A DNA stretch of 64,000 nucleotides from Listeria ilorinensis (GCF_913566895.1 NZ_CAJYCN010000006.1:62001-126000); one strand, 5' to 3'. Positions 8,504 to 17,318 are shown, counted from the stretch's first letter. Made by a program: numbers and translations. The notes: generated from the letters alone by a model not told the origin.

Positions 8504-9497
8504 AGCGATATTGCTCGCGGTATTCAGCGGGAGAAAGACCGAGATTCCGACGAAAAACTTTATAAAAATAAGATGGATTTTCATAGCCGACCTTTAAAGC
8601 AATTTGTTCGATCGGTACATTGGTATTCACAAGAAATTCGGCGGCTGCGTTGATGCGTTGCAAATGAACCAATTTAATAAATGTTCGACCGGTTTGTCTT
8701 TTTAAATAAGAAGAGAGGTAATTCGGATTGAAACCGAAATAATGAGCCATCTCTTCCAGTGTGATCTCCGCATAATTTTTTTCGATATAAAGAAGGAGCA
8801 TTAGAAGATCGGTTTTACTCTGCTCAGTGTCCACGATCTCAAGCTGCGTATGATAGGCGATTCGTACCAACCGGGAGAAAAGTGTGAGAATCTCAAAGCG
8901 GATGATATGATTTGTCTGGATATCGGGAAAATAGTATTCTTTGATGATATCATAAACAGTCGAAACGATTTTAGGATCGTGATTCGTTTTAAATAAACTG
9001 TATCTGCCTTCAAGTTCTGCCTCATTGGAAAGAAGCGAAAAAAGAAAAGTAGCGATGGATTGAGAATTGCCACCCCGTAACATAAAATTTAGATCGTTGA
9101 GCGAAAATGCGGTATTTTTGAGGGCAATATTGACGACGATCGTAGAAGGGGAAATCGGCTCCACAGTATGAATCGTCCGATTGCCGATTACGAGGAGTTC
9201 ATCTTGTTTAACAGTCAAGGTTTCTTTTTTTGTGACAACCGTACAGTGGCCAAGTAGCGGAATAATGATTTCAACATAATCATGAATGTGATAAGGAATA
9301 TGCGAGGAGACAGGCTGTACAGAAACGGAAATCGACTGATTATTTAAGGCCAAGTTATCCGTGAGTGTATCAAAAAATTCATAGACAGGCTCTTTACCTA
9401 CATAGCCAGCCACTTTTACATGGAAAGATTGAGAAATCGTTTGCCAGTTTCGCGGTTGACTATAGGTATGCAGCAGTTCCAAAATTTCAGGATTCAT
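8502..9497 (-). CDS. AraC-family transcriptional regulator (glycoside locus, regulator 2)
   Basis: 331 residues from the ATG at 9497, chosen because GGAGG lies 7 nt upstream; a longer frame from 9542 lacks this. N-terminal cupin-like effector domain (YHIHDYVEIIIPLLGH, residues around 80-95). C-terminal AraC DNA-binding domain with two helix-turn-helix units (TLEEMAHYFGFNPNYLSSYL, then EQIALKVGYENPSYFYKVFR and LSPAEYREQ). It is divergent from the GH3-GH78 operon and convergent with the MFS gene. The motif CATCTGTGAAAT occurs in front of both targets, which makes this the best candidate to bind it. Ligand unknown. Confidence 0.9.
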   Translation of the reverse strand: MNPEILELLHTYSQPRNWQTISQSFHVKVAGYVGKEPVYEFFDTLTDNLALNNQSISVSVQPVSSHIPYHIHDYVEIIIPLLGHCTVVTKKETLTVKQDELLVIGNRTIHTVEPISPSTIVVNIALKNTAFSLNDLNFMLRGGNSQSIATFLFSLLSNEAELEGRYSLFKTNHDPKIVSTVYDIIKEYYFPDIQTNHIIRFEILTLFSRLVRIAYHTQLEIVDTEQSKTDLLMLLLYIEKNYAEITLEEMAHYFGFNPNYLSSYLKRQTGRTFIKLVHLQRINAAAEFLVNTNVPIEQIALKVGYENPSYFYKVFRRNLGLSPAEYREQYR

Positions 9498-9573
9498 AAC
9501 ATTTCCTCCAAATAGGCTCTGTTTCCCCTTATCATACCTCAAAAGCGATCACTTGATAAGTCGTTTAGTCATA

Positions 9574-9590
9574 CATCTGTGAAATCGACA
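9574..9590 (+). promoter_or_regulatory. Shared 17-bp motif upstream of GH3-GH78 operon (candidate AraC operator)
   Basis: CATCTGTGAAATCGACA, second copy of the motif seen at 7117-7133. The -10 TATAAA at 9634-9639 lies 60 bp downstream, and both promoters share TTTTCCA just upstream of the -10. Confidence 0.55.
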
Positions 9591-9673
9591 CACACTTGAT
9601 CTGATTTAGCCATAGCAGATAGGTTTTTCCAAGTATAAAATGGAGGTAAAAGCATATAACAGGAGGAAATTCC

Positions 9674-11380
9674 ATGATAGATTTAACCCAAAAACCTTAT
9701 TATTTAAATGAAAAAGAAATCAATTATATCGAAACAAAACGCGCAGAAATGTCGCTTACCGAAAAGATCGGTCAGCTATTCTTTGTGATTGGTCAGGATG
9801 AAAACATGGTGGACATTCCTGCTTTTATCCAAAAATATCAACCTGGTGGTATGATGTATCGTCCTGATCATGCGGAAAAAATCAGTCGGGAACTAAAAAT
9901 TGCCCAAGCAGCCAGTAAAACGCCTTTATTTACTGCGGCTAATCTTGAATCTGGTGGAAATGGCATCATCACAGAAGGTACCTGGGTCGGTATGCCTCTG
10001 CAAATGGCGGCAACTGATGACCCGCAAAGTGCCCATACACTCGGAGAGATTGCTGGATATGAGGCACATCAGGTTGGTGTAAACATGGCTTTTGCACCGA
10101 TTGTCGATATTGATCTCAACTTTAGAAACCCTATCACAAATACGCGGACCTTTGGCAGTGATCCCGCGCGTGTTTTAAAAATGGCAGCAGCTCAAATCGA
10201 AGGGTTCAAGGCACAACAAGTAATCCCCGTCATCAAGCATTTTCCAGGTGATGGTGTGGATGAACGAGATCAGCATTTGCTGGCCTCTGTCAATTCTTTA
10301 TCAGCGGATGAGTGGATGGCGTCTTATGGTGAAATTTATCGGACATTGATTGAAGCGGATATTTCCAGTGTCATGGTCGGGCACATTCTTCAACCAGCAT
10401 GGGAACGAAAACTCAGCCCAGAAATGGCCGATCGGGAAATGCGACCAGCTTCTTGTTCCAAACGACTCATCGACCAGCTGCTTCGTGAAATTCTTGGATT
10501 TAACGGGTTAGTGATCACAGATGCTACGCCGATGATTGGCTATAATGCTGTTTTGCCGCGTGACCAGCTGCTTCCCGAGACGATTAACGCAGGTGTCGAC
10601 ATGATTTTGTTCAATAAGAATATAGATGAAGATTATGCGATTATCCACCAAGCCGTTCAAGATGGCCGGCTGTCCGTAGAGCGGATTGACGAAGCGGTTA
10701 CGCGAATCCTTGGAACCAAATTGGCGCAAGGTTTAATGACGATAGAAAACGAGGGACCAAGCCTTCAAATTCCTGCCAAACCAGTACTCAAAACAGAAGC
10801 ACATGCTAAAAAAGTTGCTGAGATCGCCAAAAAATCGGTGACACTAGTCAAAGATCGCGATCAGTTGCTACCGCTCACACCAGAAAAATATCCACGTATT
10901 CGCCTCTATGTGCTAGGCGATTCGGATGAAGGTGGCTTTAAAGAAGGCGGTCGTGTTACAGAGATTTTTGAGACCAGCTTGAAAAAAATGGGCTTTGAAG
11001 TAACATTATTCGATCAAAATAAACTCGATTTTCATGAAATTTTCGAGGAAGGCATTGCAGATCTGAAAGAAAAATTCGATCTGGCACTCTATGTTGCCAA
11101 TATCGAGACAGCCAGCAACCAAACGACAACACGATTGAACTGGATTCAGCTGATGGCAGCCAATGCACCCTGGTTTATGAGAAGTATTCCGACCGTATTT
11201 GTTTCCACAGCGAATCCATATCATCTATTTGACATTCCGAATGTATCCACTTTCATCAATGCTTATACAGGCAATCAGGCAAGTATCGAAGCAATTTTAC
11301 GTAAAATGACCGACAAAGAAGCATTTGAAGGCAAAAGTCCTGTCGATCCCTTCTGCGGTGATTTTACGACCAAATTATAA
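9674..11380 (+). CDS. Glycoside hydrolase family 3 protein (NagZ-like subfamily)
   Basis: 568 residues, no signal peptide. The N-terminal TIM barrel carries the GH3 nucleophile Asp283 (VITDATPM). The loop K188-H-F-P-G-D-G-x4-D-Q-H201 closely follows the NagZ signature KH(F/I)PGxGx4D(S/T)H, whose Asp-His pair acts as acid/base in beta-N-acetylglucosaminidases. Here the usual GHG is GDG and DSH is DQH. A C-terminal alpha/beta sandwich follows (about 390-560). It is therefore either an N-acetylhexosaminidase or a related beta-glucosidase/phosphorylase of this subgroup. It is followed 18 bp later by GH78, so co-transcription is likely, and the pair may strip a rhamnosyl-glycoside stepwise. Ribosome site AGGAGGAAATTCC. 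Confidence 0.85.
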   Translation: MIDLTQKPYYLNEKEINYIETKRAEMSLTEKIGQLFFVIGQDENMVDIPAFIQKYQPGGMMYRPDHAEKISRELKIAQAASKTPLFTAANLESGGNGIITEGTWVGMPLQMAATDDPQSAHTLGEIAGYEAHQVGVNMAFAPIVDIDLNFRNPITNTRTFGSDPARVLKMAAAQIEGFKAQQVIPVIKHFPGDGVDERDQHLLASVNSLSADEWMASYGEIYRTLIEADISSVMVGHILQPAWERKLSPEMADREMRPASCSKRLIDQLLREILGFNGLVITDATPMIGYNAVLPRDQLLPETINAGVDMILFNKNIDEDYAIIHQAVQDGRLSVERIDEAVTRILGTKLAQGLMTIENEGPSLQIPAKPVLKTEAHAKKVAEIAKKSVTLVKDRDQLLPLTPEKYPRIRLYVLGDSDEGGFKEGGRVTEIFETSLKKMGFEVTLFDQNKLDFHEIFEEGIADLKEKFDLALYVANIETASNQTTTRLNWIQLMAANAPWFMRSIPTVFVSTANPYHLFDIPNVSTFINAYTGNQASIEAILRKMTDKEAFEGKSPVDPFCGDFTTKL

Positions 11381-11398
11381 ATCAGGAGGCTTTTACTT

Positions 11399-14206
11399 AT
11401 GGAAATCAAGCAAATTCTAGTCAATCATATGACCGAACCAATCGGCTTTCAGTTAGACGATCTGCGGATTGAATTTAAAATAGAGGCACCGGTCTATCAA
11501 GAGATTACGAAACAGTTGCTCATTTGGACGAAAGAAAAAGAAAATCCCGTTTACATTTCTGCACCCGTTCCCTATACGAATAACTATTTTGACATAGAGA
11601 TTGCGCTTGAACCGCGGACTCGTTACCATGTTGAGGTCATTGTTAAATCCGACGAGGCAGAAGCGCGCCGAGAAAGCTTCTTTGAGACAGGTAAAATGAC
11701 AGAACCTTTCCAAGCAGACTGGATCGCCCATCCCGATAAAGATTTAGCGAACACGGTGTTTCAAAAAAAGCTAACTGTTAAAAAGGATGTGCGATGTGCG
11801 CGTCTTTATATGACAGGACTTGGTTTGTATGAAGTCTATTTAGACAACCGTAAAGTCGGTGATGAATATTTGGCTCCAGGTGTAACAGATTATACCGAAT
11901 GGATTCAGATCCAAACTTATGATGTCACTGAAGCATTGGCGAAACCTGCAAAACACGAATGGCGAATTTCCACTGCCGATGGGTGGTATAAAGGCGAATA
12001 TGGCTTTGAAGGTGGTAGATCGGCCATCTACGGAGATCATCAAAAAGTGATCGCTGAGCTGTATCTTGAATATGCAGACGGCAGCCAAGAAGTTATCTTA
12101 ACAGATTCCACTTGGCTCGCAGCTGCCGGCAATGTCACGGCTTCGTCTATTTATTACGGGGAAGACTTAGATGATACACTGGAAATCAAGGACTGGCAGC
12201 CAGTGGTTGTTCTTAATCATACAAAAGCCATTCTAGAGGATCGTCTTAGCTTACCAATCAAAATACAGGAAAAAATAACCGCACAGACACTCATCCATAC
12301 ACCAGCAGGCGAAGAAGTGCTGGATTTTGGCCAAAATCAGGTCGGTTGGCTTTCTTTCTACAACCGTGAACCAAAAGGGACGAAAATCACGTTCCAAATG
12401 GGCGAAATCTTGCAGGAAGATAATTTTTACCGGGACAATCTTCGGGATGCCCGAGCAGCATTCACCTATATTTCTGATGGGGAAGAAAAATGGGTTCGAC
12501 CACATTTCACTTATTATGGCTATCGTTATGTGAAAATAGAAGGTCACACTCGGCCACTTGAACTGGCGGATTATGAAGCTCACGTGATGTATTCGGATAT
12601 GCCTGTCACTGGGGGGATCAAAACGGGACATGCAAAAGTCGACCGCTTGTTTGAAAATATCCTATGGGGCCAAAAAGGGAATTTCTTTGATGTTCCCACT
12701 GATTGCCCGCAGCGTGATGAACGCCTAGGTTGGACAGGGGATGCCGCAGTATTTTCCAATACGGCTGCACTGAATATGGATGTCTTTGCCTTCTTCAAAA
12801 AATATATGAAGGATGTAGCGGTGGAACAAAAAAATCATGGCGGTATGGTCACGATGTACGCACCTGCGATGGGTGTAAGTGATGGCGGTGCTGCGGTTTG
12901 GGGCGATGCCGCAACGATCATCCCGTGGAATATGTATCAAATTTACGGCGATCCGGCCATTCTCCGTCAAAATTACCGTAGCATGAAAGACTGGGTCAAC
13001 TGGGTGACAGCGCATACGAAGACAGCTGACTTATGGACGGGTACTTTCCAGTTTGGTGATTGGATCGCCCTAGACGGCGAAAATCCTGCTTTACCCACCG
13101 GAAAAACAGATGAAGACTTTATTGCCTCTGTCTATTATTATCATTCCAGTAACATCATCGCTCAAACAGCTGCGTTGCTGGGCTATACAGAAGATGAACT
13201 GTTTTTCCGTGAACAGACTGCTAGAATCAAAGCTGCCATTCAAAAAGAATACATTACAGCAAATGGTCGCCTCTCGATTGACACGCAGACTGCCTATGCA
13301 CTAGTACTCTATTTTGAACTTGTACCGCAAGAACAGATGGAACGTGTGCTGAATGATCTGGTGACACGCCTTGACAAAGACAACGACCACCTAAAAACTG
13401 GTTTTGTCGGTACACCGTTCATCTGCCAAGTATTATCCAAATATGGCCGCCATGACTTAGCCATGAAAATCTTTATGCTAGAAGACTTCCCGAGTTGGCT
13501 CTATGCAGTCAATATGGGTGCTACGACAGTCTGGGAACGCTGGAATTCCGTACAAGAAGATGGGACGATGCACCCAGATGGCATGAATTCGCTTAACCAT
13601 TACAGTATTGGTGCTATCATGGAATGGGCATATAGATACTTGCTCGGCTTGCGCGAACATGATGCAGGTTGCCAAGAGATTCATTTTGCGCCAAACTTTG
13701 ATTACCATTTAAAACGGGTATCTGGTCATTTCGACACTCCATATGGCGATGTAAAAGTGGCCTATGCGATTGAAACCGACAAAGCCCATACGATTAAAAT
13801 TCAGCTAGCGGTTCCATTCGGTGTCACCGTCCATGTCGAGCTCCCCCGCTCTCGCGGTAAAGAAATACACGTAAACGATCAAATATTCATAGGCGAAACC
13901 TTTGATCTGACGGCTGGCAGTTATGAAATTTCATACGTACCAAATGGTGACTATATTGCCCGTTACCATGCGGAAACGCCTGCTGCCGAAATCATGGCAG
14001 ACGCAGAGCTGGTTGCCAAAATCGATGCGATCGACGGCGTACTTGGCTTCTTCAAGGCAGATCCAGAAGCAGTGAAAGGCGGACTCGGAAGAATGTCCTT
14101 GACGAAACTGAATACGATTTTACCATTCATCAATATCGAGCCGGACAAGCTGGCACAAATCAACCAGCTTCTAGCAGAAACCCCAATTTTAAGCGAACGA
14201 AACTAA
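11399..14206 (+). CDS. Alpha-L-rhamnosidase, glycoside hydrolase family 78
   Basis: 935 residues, no signal peptide. Order: N-terminal fibronectin-like strand region, Bac_rhamnosid_N carbohydrate-binding domain, concanavalin-like domain (GYRYVKIEG), (alpha/alpha)6 barrel, C-terminal beta domain. The family signature DCPQRDERLGWTGD starts at Asp435 and holds the acidic catalytic cluster; the general-base Glu713 lies in TVWERW. It releases terminal alpha-L-rhamnose, for instance from plant flavonoid glycosides or pectin side chains (family knowledge). About 60 residues after the usual C-terminal beta domain form a helical tail (roughly 875-935) that I do not recognise. Last gene of the GH3-GH78 operon, followed by two terminators. 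Confidence 0.93.
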   Translation: MEIKQILVNHMTEPIGFQLDDLRIEFKIEAPVYQEITKQLLIWTKEKENPVYISAPVPYTNNYFDIEIALEPRTRYHVEVIVKSDEAEARRESFFETGKMTEPFQADWIAHPDKDLANTVFQKKLTVKKDVRCARLYMTGLGLYEVYLDNRKVGDEYLAPGVTDYTEWIQIQTYDVTEALAKPAKHEWRISTADGWYKGEYGFEGGRSAIYGDHQKVIAELYLEYADGSQEVILTDSTWLAAAGNVTASSIYYGEDLDDTLEIKDWQPVVVLNHTKAILEDRLSLPIKIQEKITAQTLIHTPAGEEVLDFGQNQVGWLSFYNREPKGTKITFQMGEILQEDNFYRDNLRDARAAFTYISDGEEKWVRPHFTYYGYRYVKIEGHTRPLELADYEAHVMYSDMPVTGGIKTGHAKVDRLFENILWGQKGNFFDVPTDCPQRDERLGWTGDAAVFSNTAALNMDVFAFFKKYMKDVAVEQKNHGGMVTMYAPAMGVSDGGAAVWGDAATIIPWNMYQIYGDPAILRQNYRSMKDWVNWVTAHTKTADLWTGTFQFGDWIALDGENPALPTGKTDEDFIASVYYYHSSNIIAQTAALLGYTEDELFFREQTARIKAAIQKEYITANGRLSIDTQTAYALVLYFELVPQEQMERVLNDLVTRLDKDNDHLKTGFVGTPFICQVLSKYGRHDLAMKIFMLEDFPSWLYAVNMGATTVWERWNSVQEDGTMHPDGMNSLNHYSIGAIMEWAYRYLLGLREHDAGCQEIHFAPNFDYHLKRVSGHFDTPYGDVKVAYAIETDKAHTIKIQLAVPFGVTVHVELPRSRGKEIHVNDQIFIGETFDLTAGSYEISYVPNGDYIARYHAETPAAEIMADAELVAKIDAIDGVLGFFKADPEAVKGGLGRMSLTKLNTILPFINIEPDKLAQINQLLAETPILSERN

Positions 14207-14242
14207 TTATAAATAGATAGGGATATAAATTTCTCAGCCACA

Positions 14243-14284
14243 AAAAAATACAAACCAGAAAACTTTTTCTGGCCTGTATTTTTC
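14243..14284 (+). terminator. Terminator after GH78 (first)
   Basis: AAATACAAACCAGAAAA pairs with TTTTCTGGCCTGTATTT, ending in a T run. Confidence 0.85.
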
Positions 14285-14293
14285 TACTGAGAG

Positions 14294-14327
14294 AGCAGAA
14301 ATCTGGAAGAACAGATTTCTGCTTTTT
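14294..14327 (+). terminator. Terminator after GH78 (second, tandem)
   Basis: AGCAGAAATCTG (14294-14305) and CAGATTTCTGCT (14312-14323), 12-bp perfect stem and TTTTT. Confidence 0.85.
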
Positions 14328-14478
14328 AGTGCTCTTGCTCATGATTGCTGACAAACAGAAAAGTACGTTAGGGTAATCGCTTTAATTCTTTATAGAAACT
14401 CTCTTGTGTCCCTACCAAGAAAATAGGGAAGACCTGATTTTCTTCTATAGAGAAACTAATTCAAAAAAAATTTTGATG

Positions 14479-14700
14479 AAAACAACGGAAACTATGGTCA
14501 TCGTCGGATTCAACTCGCTTTGAGGCAACAAGGTCTAAATGTGAATCAGAAAAAATTCGTCGGATTAAGGGATCATTTATACCAGCTTTAAACAATTGAA
14601 ACAAGCAATAGAAGACTGGATATATTACTACAATCACCACCGAATTAAAACAAAACTTGGTTGTAGGCCTATTCAGTACCGTAAACGGATAACCGCATAA
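14479..14700 (+). pseudogene. IS3-family (IS150-type) transposase OrfB remnant
   Basis: Two blocks of an IS3-type integrase protein survive in different frames. Block 1 (from about 14482) reads NNGNYGHRRIQLALRQQGL..VNQKKIRRIK, the HTH_21-like start of OrfB. Block 2 (about 14590-14700) reads KQLKQAIEDWIYYYNHHRIK followed by TKLG.RPIQYRKR, the C-terminal end. The DDE catalytic core between them is deleted and the frame changes at the junction, so it is dead. No intact terminal inverted repeats were found. The rest of 14330-14480 is AT-rich with no gene I can support. Confidence 0.8.
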
Positions 14701-14706
14701 AAAATA

Positions 14707-14733
14707 CCAACCAGATTTCTCTGGTTGGCTTTT
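14707..14733 (+). terminator. Terminator after the IS remnant
   Basis: CCAACCAGA (14707-14715) pairs with TCTGGTTGG (14720-14728), then CTTTTG. Confidence 0.6.
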
Positions 14734-14780
14734 GATCTAACTTTTTTGGGTCTCACTACAAAAATAATCCCGCTGTATCT

Positions 14781-15377
14781 TCAGCTTTGACGAAGAATTT
14801 CCATATAACTTTGAACGGTCCCCTCGATTTGCCCTTTACTTTCATTCAAAGCAGGGTACAAACCAGTTTCCGTATTGCCAATCATACTGAGTAAGGCTGT
14901 AAAACGCCACGTATTGGCAGATTTGACATCACTTTCAGCAAGAGTCGCTTCAATTTGCTCCCGATTACTAACCGTTTCATAAGTAAATCGTTCGCGCCGC
15001 CGTTCTTCCATGGCTTTTCTTTTAGTAACAGTTGGTTCCAGCTTTGTGGGGAGAAGATAATGTGCATCTATACTTTCAGTGATTTTTTGCGCGAGATCAG
15101 TCCGTCCGCGCTCTTTTAAAATCCGAATTTCAAGCCCCCACATATTATGGATGAACGTCCAAATTCTATAATTTTGGTTAAAAGGAACCTCATGTGTCAA
15201 ACTGATACACGACAAAGTCAGATCATCATATCCATAAACATACAGCCAATAAACCAGATGGCATAAATTCTCCATATCCGCACCACTTTTGAACGAACAT
15301 TTTTTTGCTAATTTATGGCTAAGCTGAATGATTTTTTTCTCAGAACATTGTTGTGAAATTTCTTCCAATATTTCCAC
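14781..15377 (-). CDS. Hypothetical protein
   Basis: 198 residues from a GTG at 15377, chosen because AAAGGAG lies 8 nt upstream; the longer frame from 15440 has no such site. Largely alpha-helical and soluble, no signal peptide or membrane segment. The middle part (ENLCHLVYWLYVYGYDD) looks like a helical-repeat or TPR-like surface, and there is a basic stretch KRKAMEERRRER near residues 120-131. I do not recognise the family. It stands alone between the IS remnant and a tRNA gene, on the opposite strand to the glycoside operon. Confidence 0.65.
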   Translation of the reverse strand: MEILEEISQQCSEKKIIQLSHKLAKKCSFKSGADMENLCHLVYWLYVYGYDDLTLSCISLTHEVPFNQNYRIWTFIHNMWGLEIRILKERGRTDLAQKITESIDAHYLLPTKLEPTVTKRKAMEERRRERFTYETVSNREQIEATLAESDVKSANTWRFTALLSMIGNTETGLYPALNESKGQIEGTVQSYMEILRQS

Positions 15378-15487
15378 TAAAAACGCTCCTTTGATGATTA
15401 GAATCTGGCTAATAGGTGAGCTGCCGTGTAAGAACGCCAATAAGAAAGTAAGAAATACCTGTCCTGTCTCTGCCCAGTAAATAAAAA

Positions 15488-15526
15488 AACGAGTTTGGAA
15501 GATTATTAAAAATCTCCCAACCCGTT
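15488..15526 (-). terminator. Terminator of tRNA-Leu(CAG)
   Basis: Imperfect stem AACGGGTTGGGAGATT / AATCTTCCAAACTCGTT on the minus strand followed by TTTTTTTAT. A sibling sequence ends the second tRNA-Leu. Confidence 0.75.
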
Positions 15527-15537
15527 CTTACTCTAAG

Positions 15538-15622
15538 TGCGGCCGAGAGGACTTGAACCTCCACGGGATTACCTCCCACTAGAACCTGAATCTAGCGCGT
15601 CTGCCGATTCCGCCACGACCGC
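15538..15622 (-). tRNA. tRNA-Leu (anticodon CAG)
   Basis: Minus strand: acceptor GCGGTCG / CGGCCGC, D-arm with GGCAGACGC, anticodon stem CTAGA / TCTAG around TTCAGGT (anticodon CAG), a long variable arm typical of class II tRNAs, and T-loop GGTTCAAGTCC. Discriminator A at 15538; CCA is not encoded. 85 nt. Confidence 0.95.
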
Positions 15623-15761
15623 GAAACATCCAACGAAAACCATTATAGCGCGATTTCTGGCGCTTGTCAAAAAGTTGTATATAGATTCGATTCGGAAAAA
15701 TAAACGTAGATTTGTTATAATAGGGAGCGAAGAAGTTCATTTCAAGGAGGTCGTTTTTATT

Positions 15762-16511
15762 ATGAGTAAATTAATTATCAATGCAGATGATTTTGGCTAT
15801 ACGAGAGGCGTGACTTATGGGATTTTGGATGCACATACGCAAGGGATTGTAAAATCAACTACCGCCTTGACCGTGTCTCCGCATTTTGAACACGCGATGC
15901 AAACAGCGCAAGACTTCCCGAATATAGGCATTGGCGTTCATTTAGCGCTCACTTTAAAAAATGCTCGCCCCCTTACTAAAAACACGACAACCCTTGTTGA
16001 TGAAAAAGGAATCTTCCATTCGCAGCATGATTTTGCAAGTTTTGTCGACCCGGATGAAGTTTATACGGAATGGCAGGCCCAAATTCAAAAGTTCATTGAT
16101 ACCGGCAAAAGACCGACCCACCTTGATTCGCATCATAATGTCCACGGTCACGAAAAAATAATCCAAGTAGCTGTCCAATTGGCAGAAGAATTTGACCTGC
16201 CGCTCCGCCTGCCCATGGATAAAAATACTGTTGCGTATCGTTCAGTGCCTCACACGGCTGATCTGCTTCACGGCTTTTACGGTGAAACAGCGACAGAAAA
16301 TCATTTACATGCTATGTTGGAAGAATTCAGTAAGACTGGCACAACAGGTGAGATTCCGTGTCATCCAGCCTACATCGACCCGGAACTCAAACAGTCGACC
16401 AGCTATTTGGAAGAGCGCCTTGTCGAATTTGCCACACTGACAAGCGACGCCACCAAACAAAAAATTGCCGAAACCGGCATTGAATTGATCAATTACCGTG
16501 ATATTGAATAA
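15762..16511 (+). CDS. chbG: ChbG/YdjC-family carbohydrate deacetylase
   Basis: 249 residues from ATG 15762 (AGGAGGTCG upstream). A longer frame starting inside the tRNA gene is spurious. The YdjC fold is shown by the metal-binding NADDFGYTRG near the N-terminus (Asp9-Asp10) and LDSHHNVHGHE around residues 120-130, which supply the Asp-His-His zinc ligands and catalytic base. The family removes an acetyl group from N,N'-diacetylchitobiose or related acetylated oligosaccharides in the cytosol. Monocistronic, ended by a strong terminator. Exact substrate unknown. Confidence 0.88.
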   Translation: MSKLIINADDFGYTRGVTYGILDAHTQGIVKSTTALTVSPHFEHAMQTAQDFPNIGIGVHLALTLKNARPLTKNTTTLVDEKGIFHSQHDFASFVDPDEVYTEWQAQIQKFIDTGKRPTHLDSHHNVHGHEKIIQVAVQLAEEFDLPLRLPMDKNTVAYRSVPHTADLLHGFYGETATENHLHAMLEEFSKTGTTGEIPCHPAYIDPELKQSTSYLEERLVEFATLTSDATKQKIAETGIELINYRDIE

Positions 16512-16634
16512 GCATCTAAAAAGTGAGAAATCCGCATGATCAGAAAATGGAGAACCCTGTCGAAAGATTTTCAAGAATTGACCAGAGAAAGAGATAGGGG
16601 CAAATGAAAAACTATTAAAGAGATTTAGTCAAAA

Positions 16635-16685
16635 TAAAAGAACCTAACATCCCGTAAGAAAAATTACGGGATGTTGGGTTCTTTT
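16635..16685 (+). terminator. Terminator after chbG
   Basis: Very long stem, AAAGAACCTAACATCCCGTAA with its near-complete complement, loop of 6 nt, then TTTT. Confidence 0.9.
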
Positions 16686-16910
16686 AAAACGGCACACTAC
16701 TGAATGTTAAAAAGATGACTGACGAAAAATGGTTAGTAAGCATTATGACGCGATTTCTGCATATTACTTATATCGATTCTCCACGAGATCAGGGTGAGAG
16801 AATCCGCTTGCTTGATGGAGATTACTTAAAATCTCAGTTGACGGGTAATAATTAGATAGACCTCCTTAAAACGCTATTTTAAGAGGAAGATAATGACCAA
16901 TTTCTGCATA
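16686..16910. other. Intergenic stretch without a supported gene
   Basis: Between the chbG terminator and tRNA-Leu(GAG). It holds one open frame of 36 codons (16745-16855, plus strand, MTRFLHITYIDSPRDQGERI at its start) without a ribosome site. It may be a fragment of a lost gene; I see no RNA or regulatory element. Confidence 0.4.
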
Positions 16911-16918
16911 AAAAATAA

Positions 16919-16958
16919 AAACGTGCTTGAAAGATTTTCTGAAATCTCCAAACCCGTT
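16919..16958 (-). terminator. Terminator of tRNA-Leu(GAG)
   Basis: Minus strand stem AACGGGTTTGGAGATTTC / GAAAATCTTTCAAGCACGTT followed by TTTTATTTTTT; related to the terminator of the other tRNA-Leu. Confidence 0.75.
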
Positions 16959-16970
16959 TCCATTTTAAAA

Positions 16971-17054
<84 letters not shown>

Positions 17055-17161
17055 GATATAATGACTCACAAATGTTATTATAGTAAGAATCCGGCTGCTT
17101 GTAAAGCAATTTTGGTAAAATTTTCAAAAAAAGTTCTTCCTGCTGCACCTCCATTGTCATC

Positions 17162-17190
17162 TTGAAAATTTATCTATTCCAGTGTATAGT
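17162..17190 (+). promoter_or_regulatory. Promoter of the fluoride-riboswitch / crcB operon
   Basis: TTGAAA (17162-17167), 17-bp spacer, TATAGT (17185-17190), about ten bases upstream of the aptamer. Confidence 0.7.
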
Positions 17191-17200
17191 AGTAATAATT

Positions 17201-17301
17201 AGAGGCGATGGAGTTCGCCATAACCGCTATTTTTAGCTGATGACTCCTGTTTAAAGAAGCGTAGCCACTTGCAACTAGGCTTTTTTAAACAGGGGTTTTT
17301 T
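17201..17301 (+). promoter_or_regulatory. Fluoride riboswitch (crcB RNA motif) with terminator platform
   Basis: The aptamer core GGCGATGGAGTTCGCC, AACCGC and GCTGATGACTCCT (17203-17247) matches the crcB/fluoride motif closely. A terminator stem CCTGTTTAAAGAAGC (17246-17260) / GCTTTTTTAAACAGG (17279-17293), followed by T6, overlaps the 3' strand of the aptamer. Fluoride binding would therefore prevent termination and turn on the crcB genes (known mechanism). Confidence 0.95.
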
Positions 17302-17318
17302 GTTTGGAGGGAAAAAAT

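Noticed and set aside
15537-15761. N-terminal extension of the ChbG frame
   Set aside because: It reads through the tRNA-Leu gene; AGGAGG before ATG 15762 fixes the true start.
16745-16855. 36-codon frame between chbG and tRNA-Leu
   Set aside because: No ribosome site or neighbour support.
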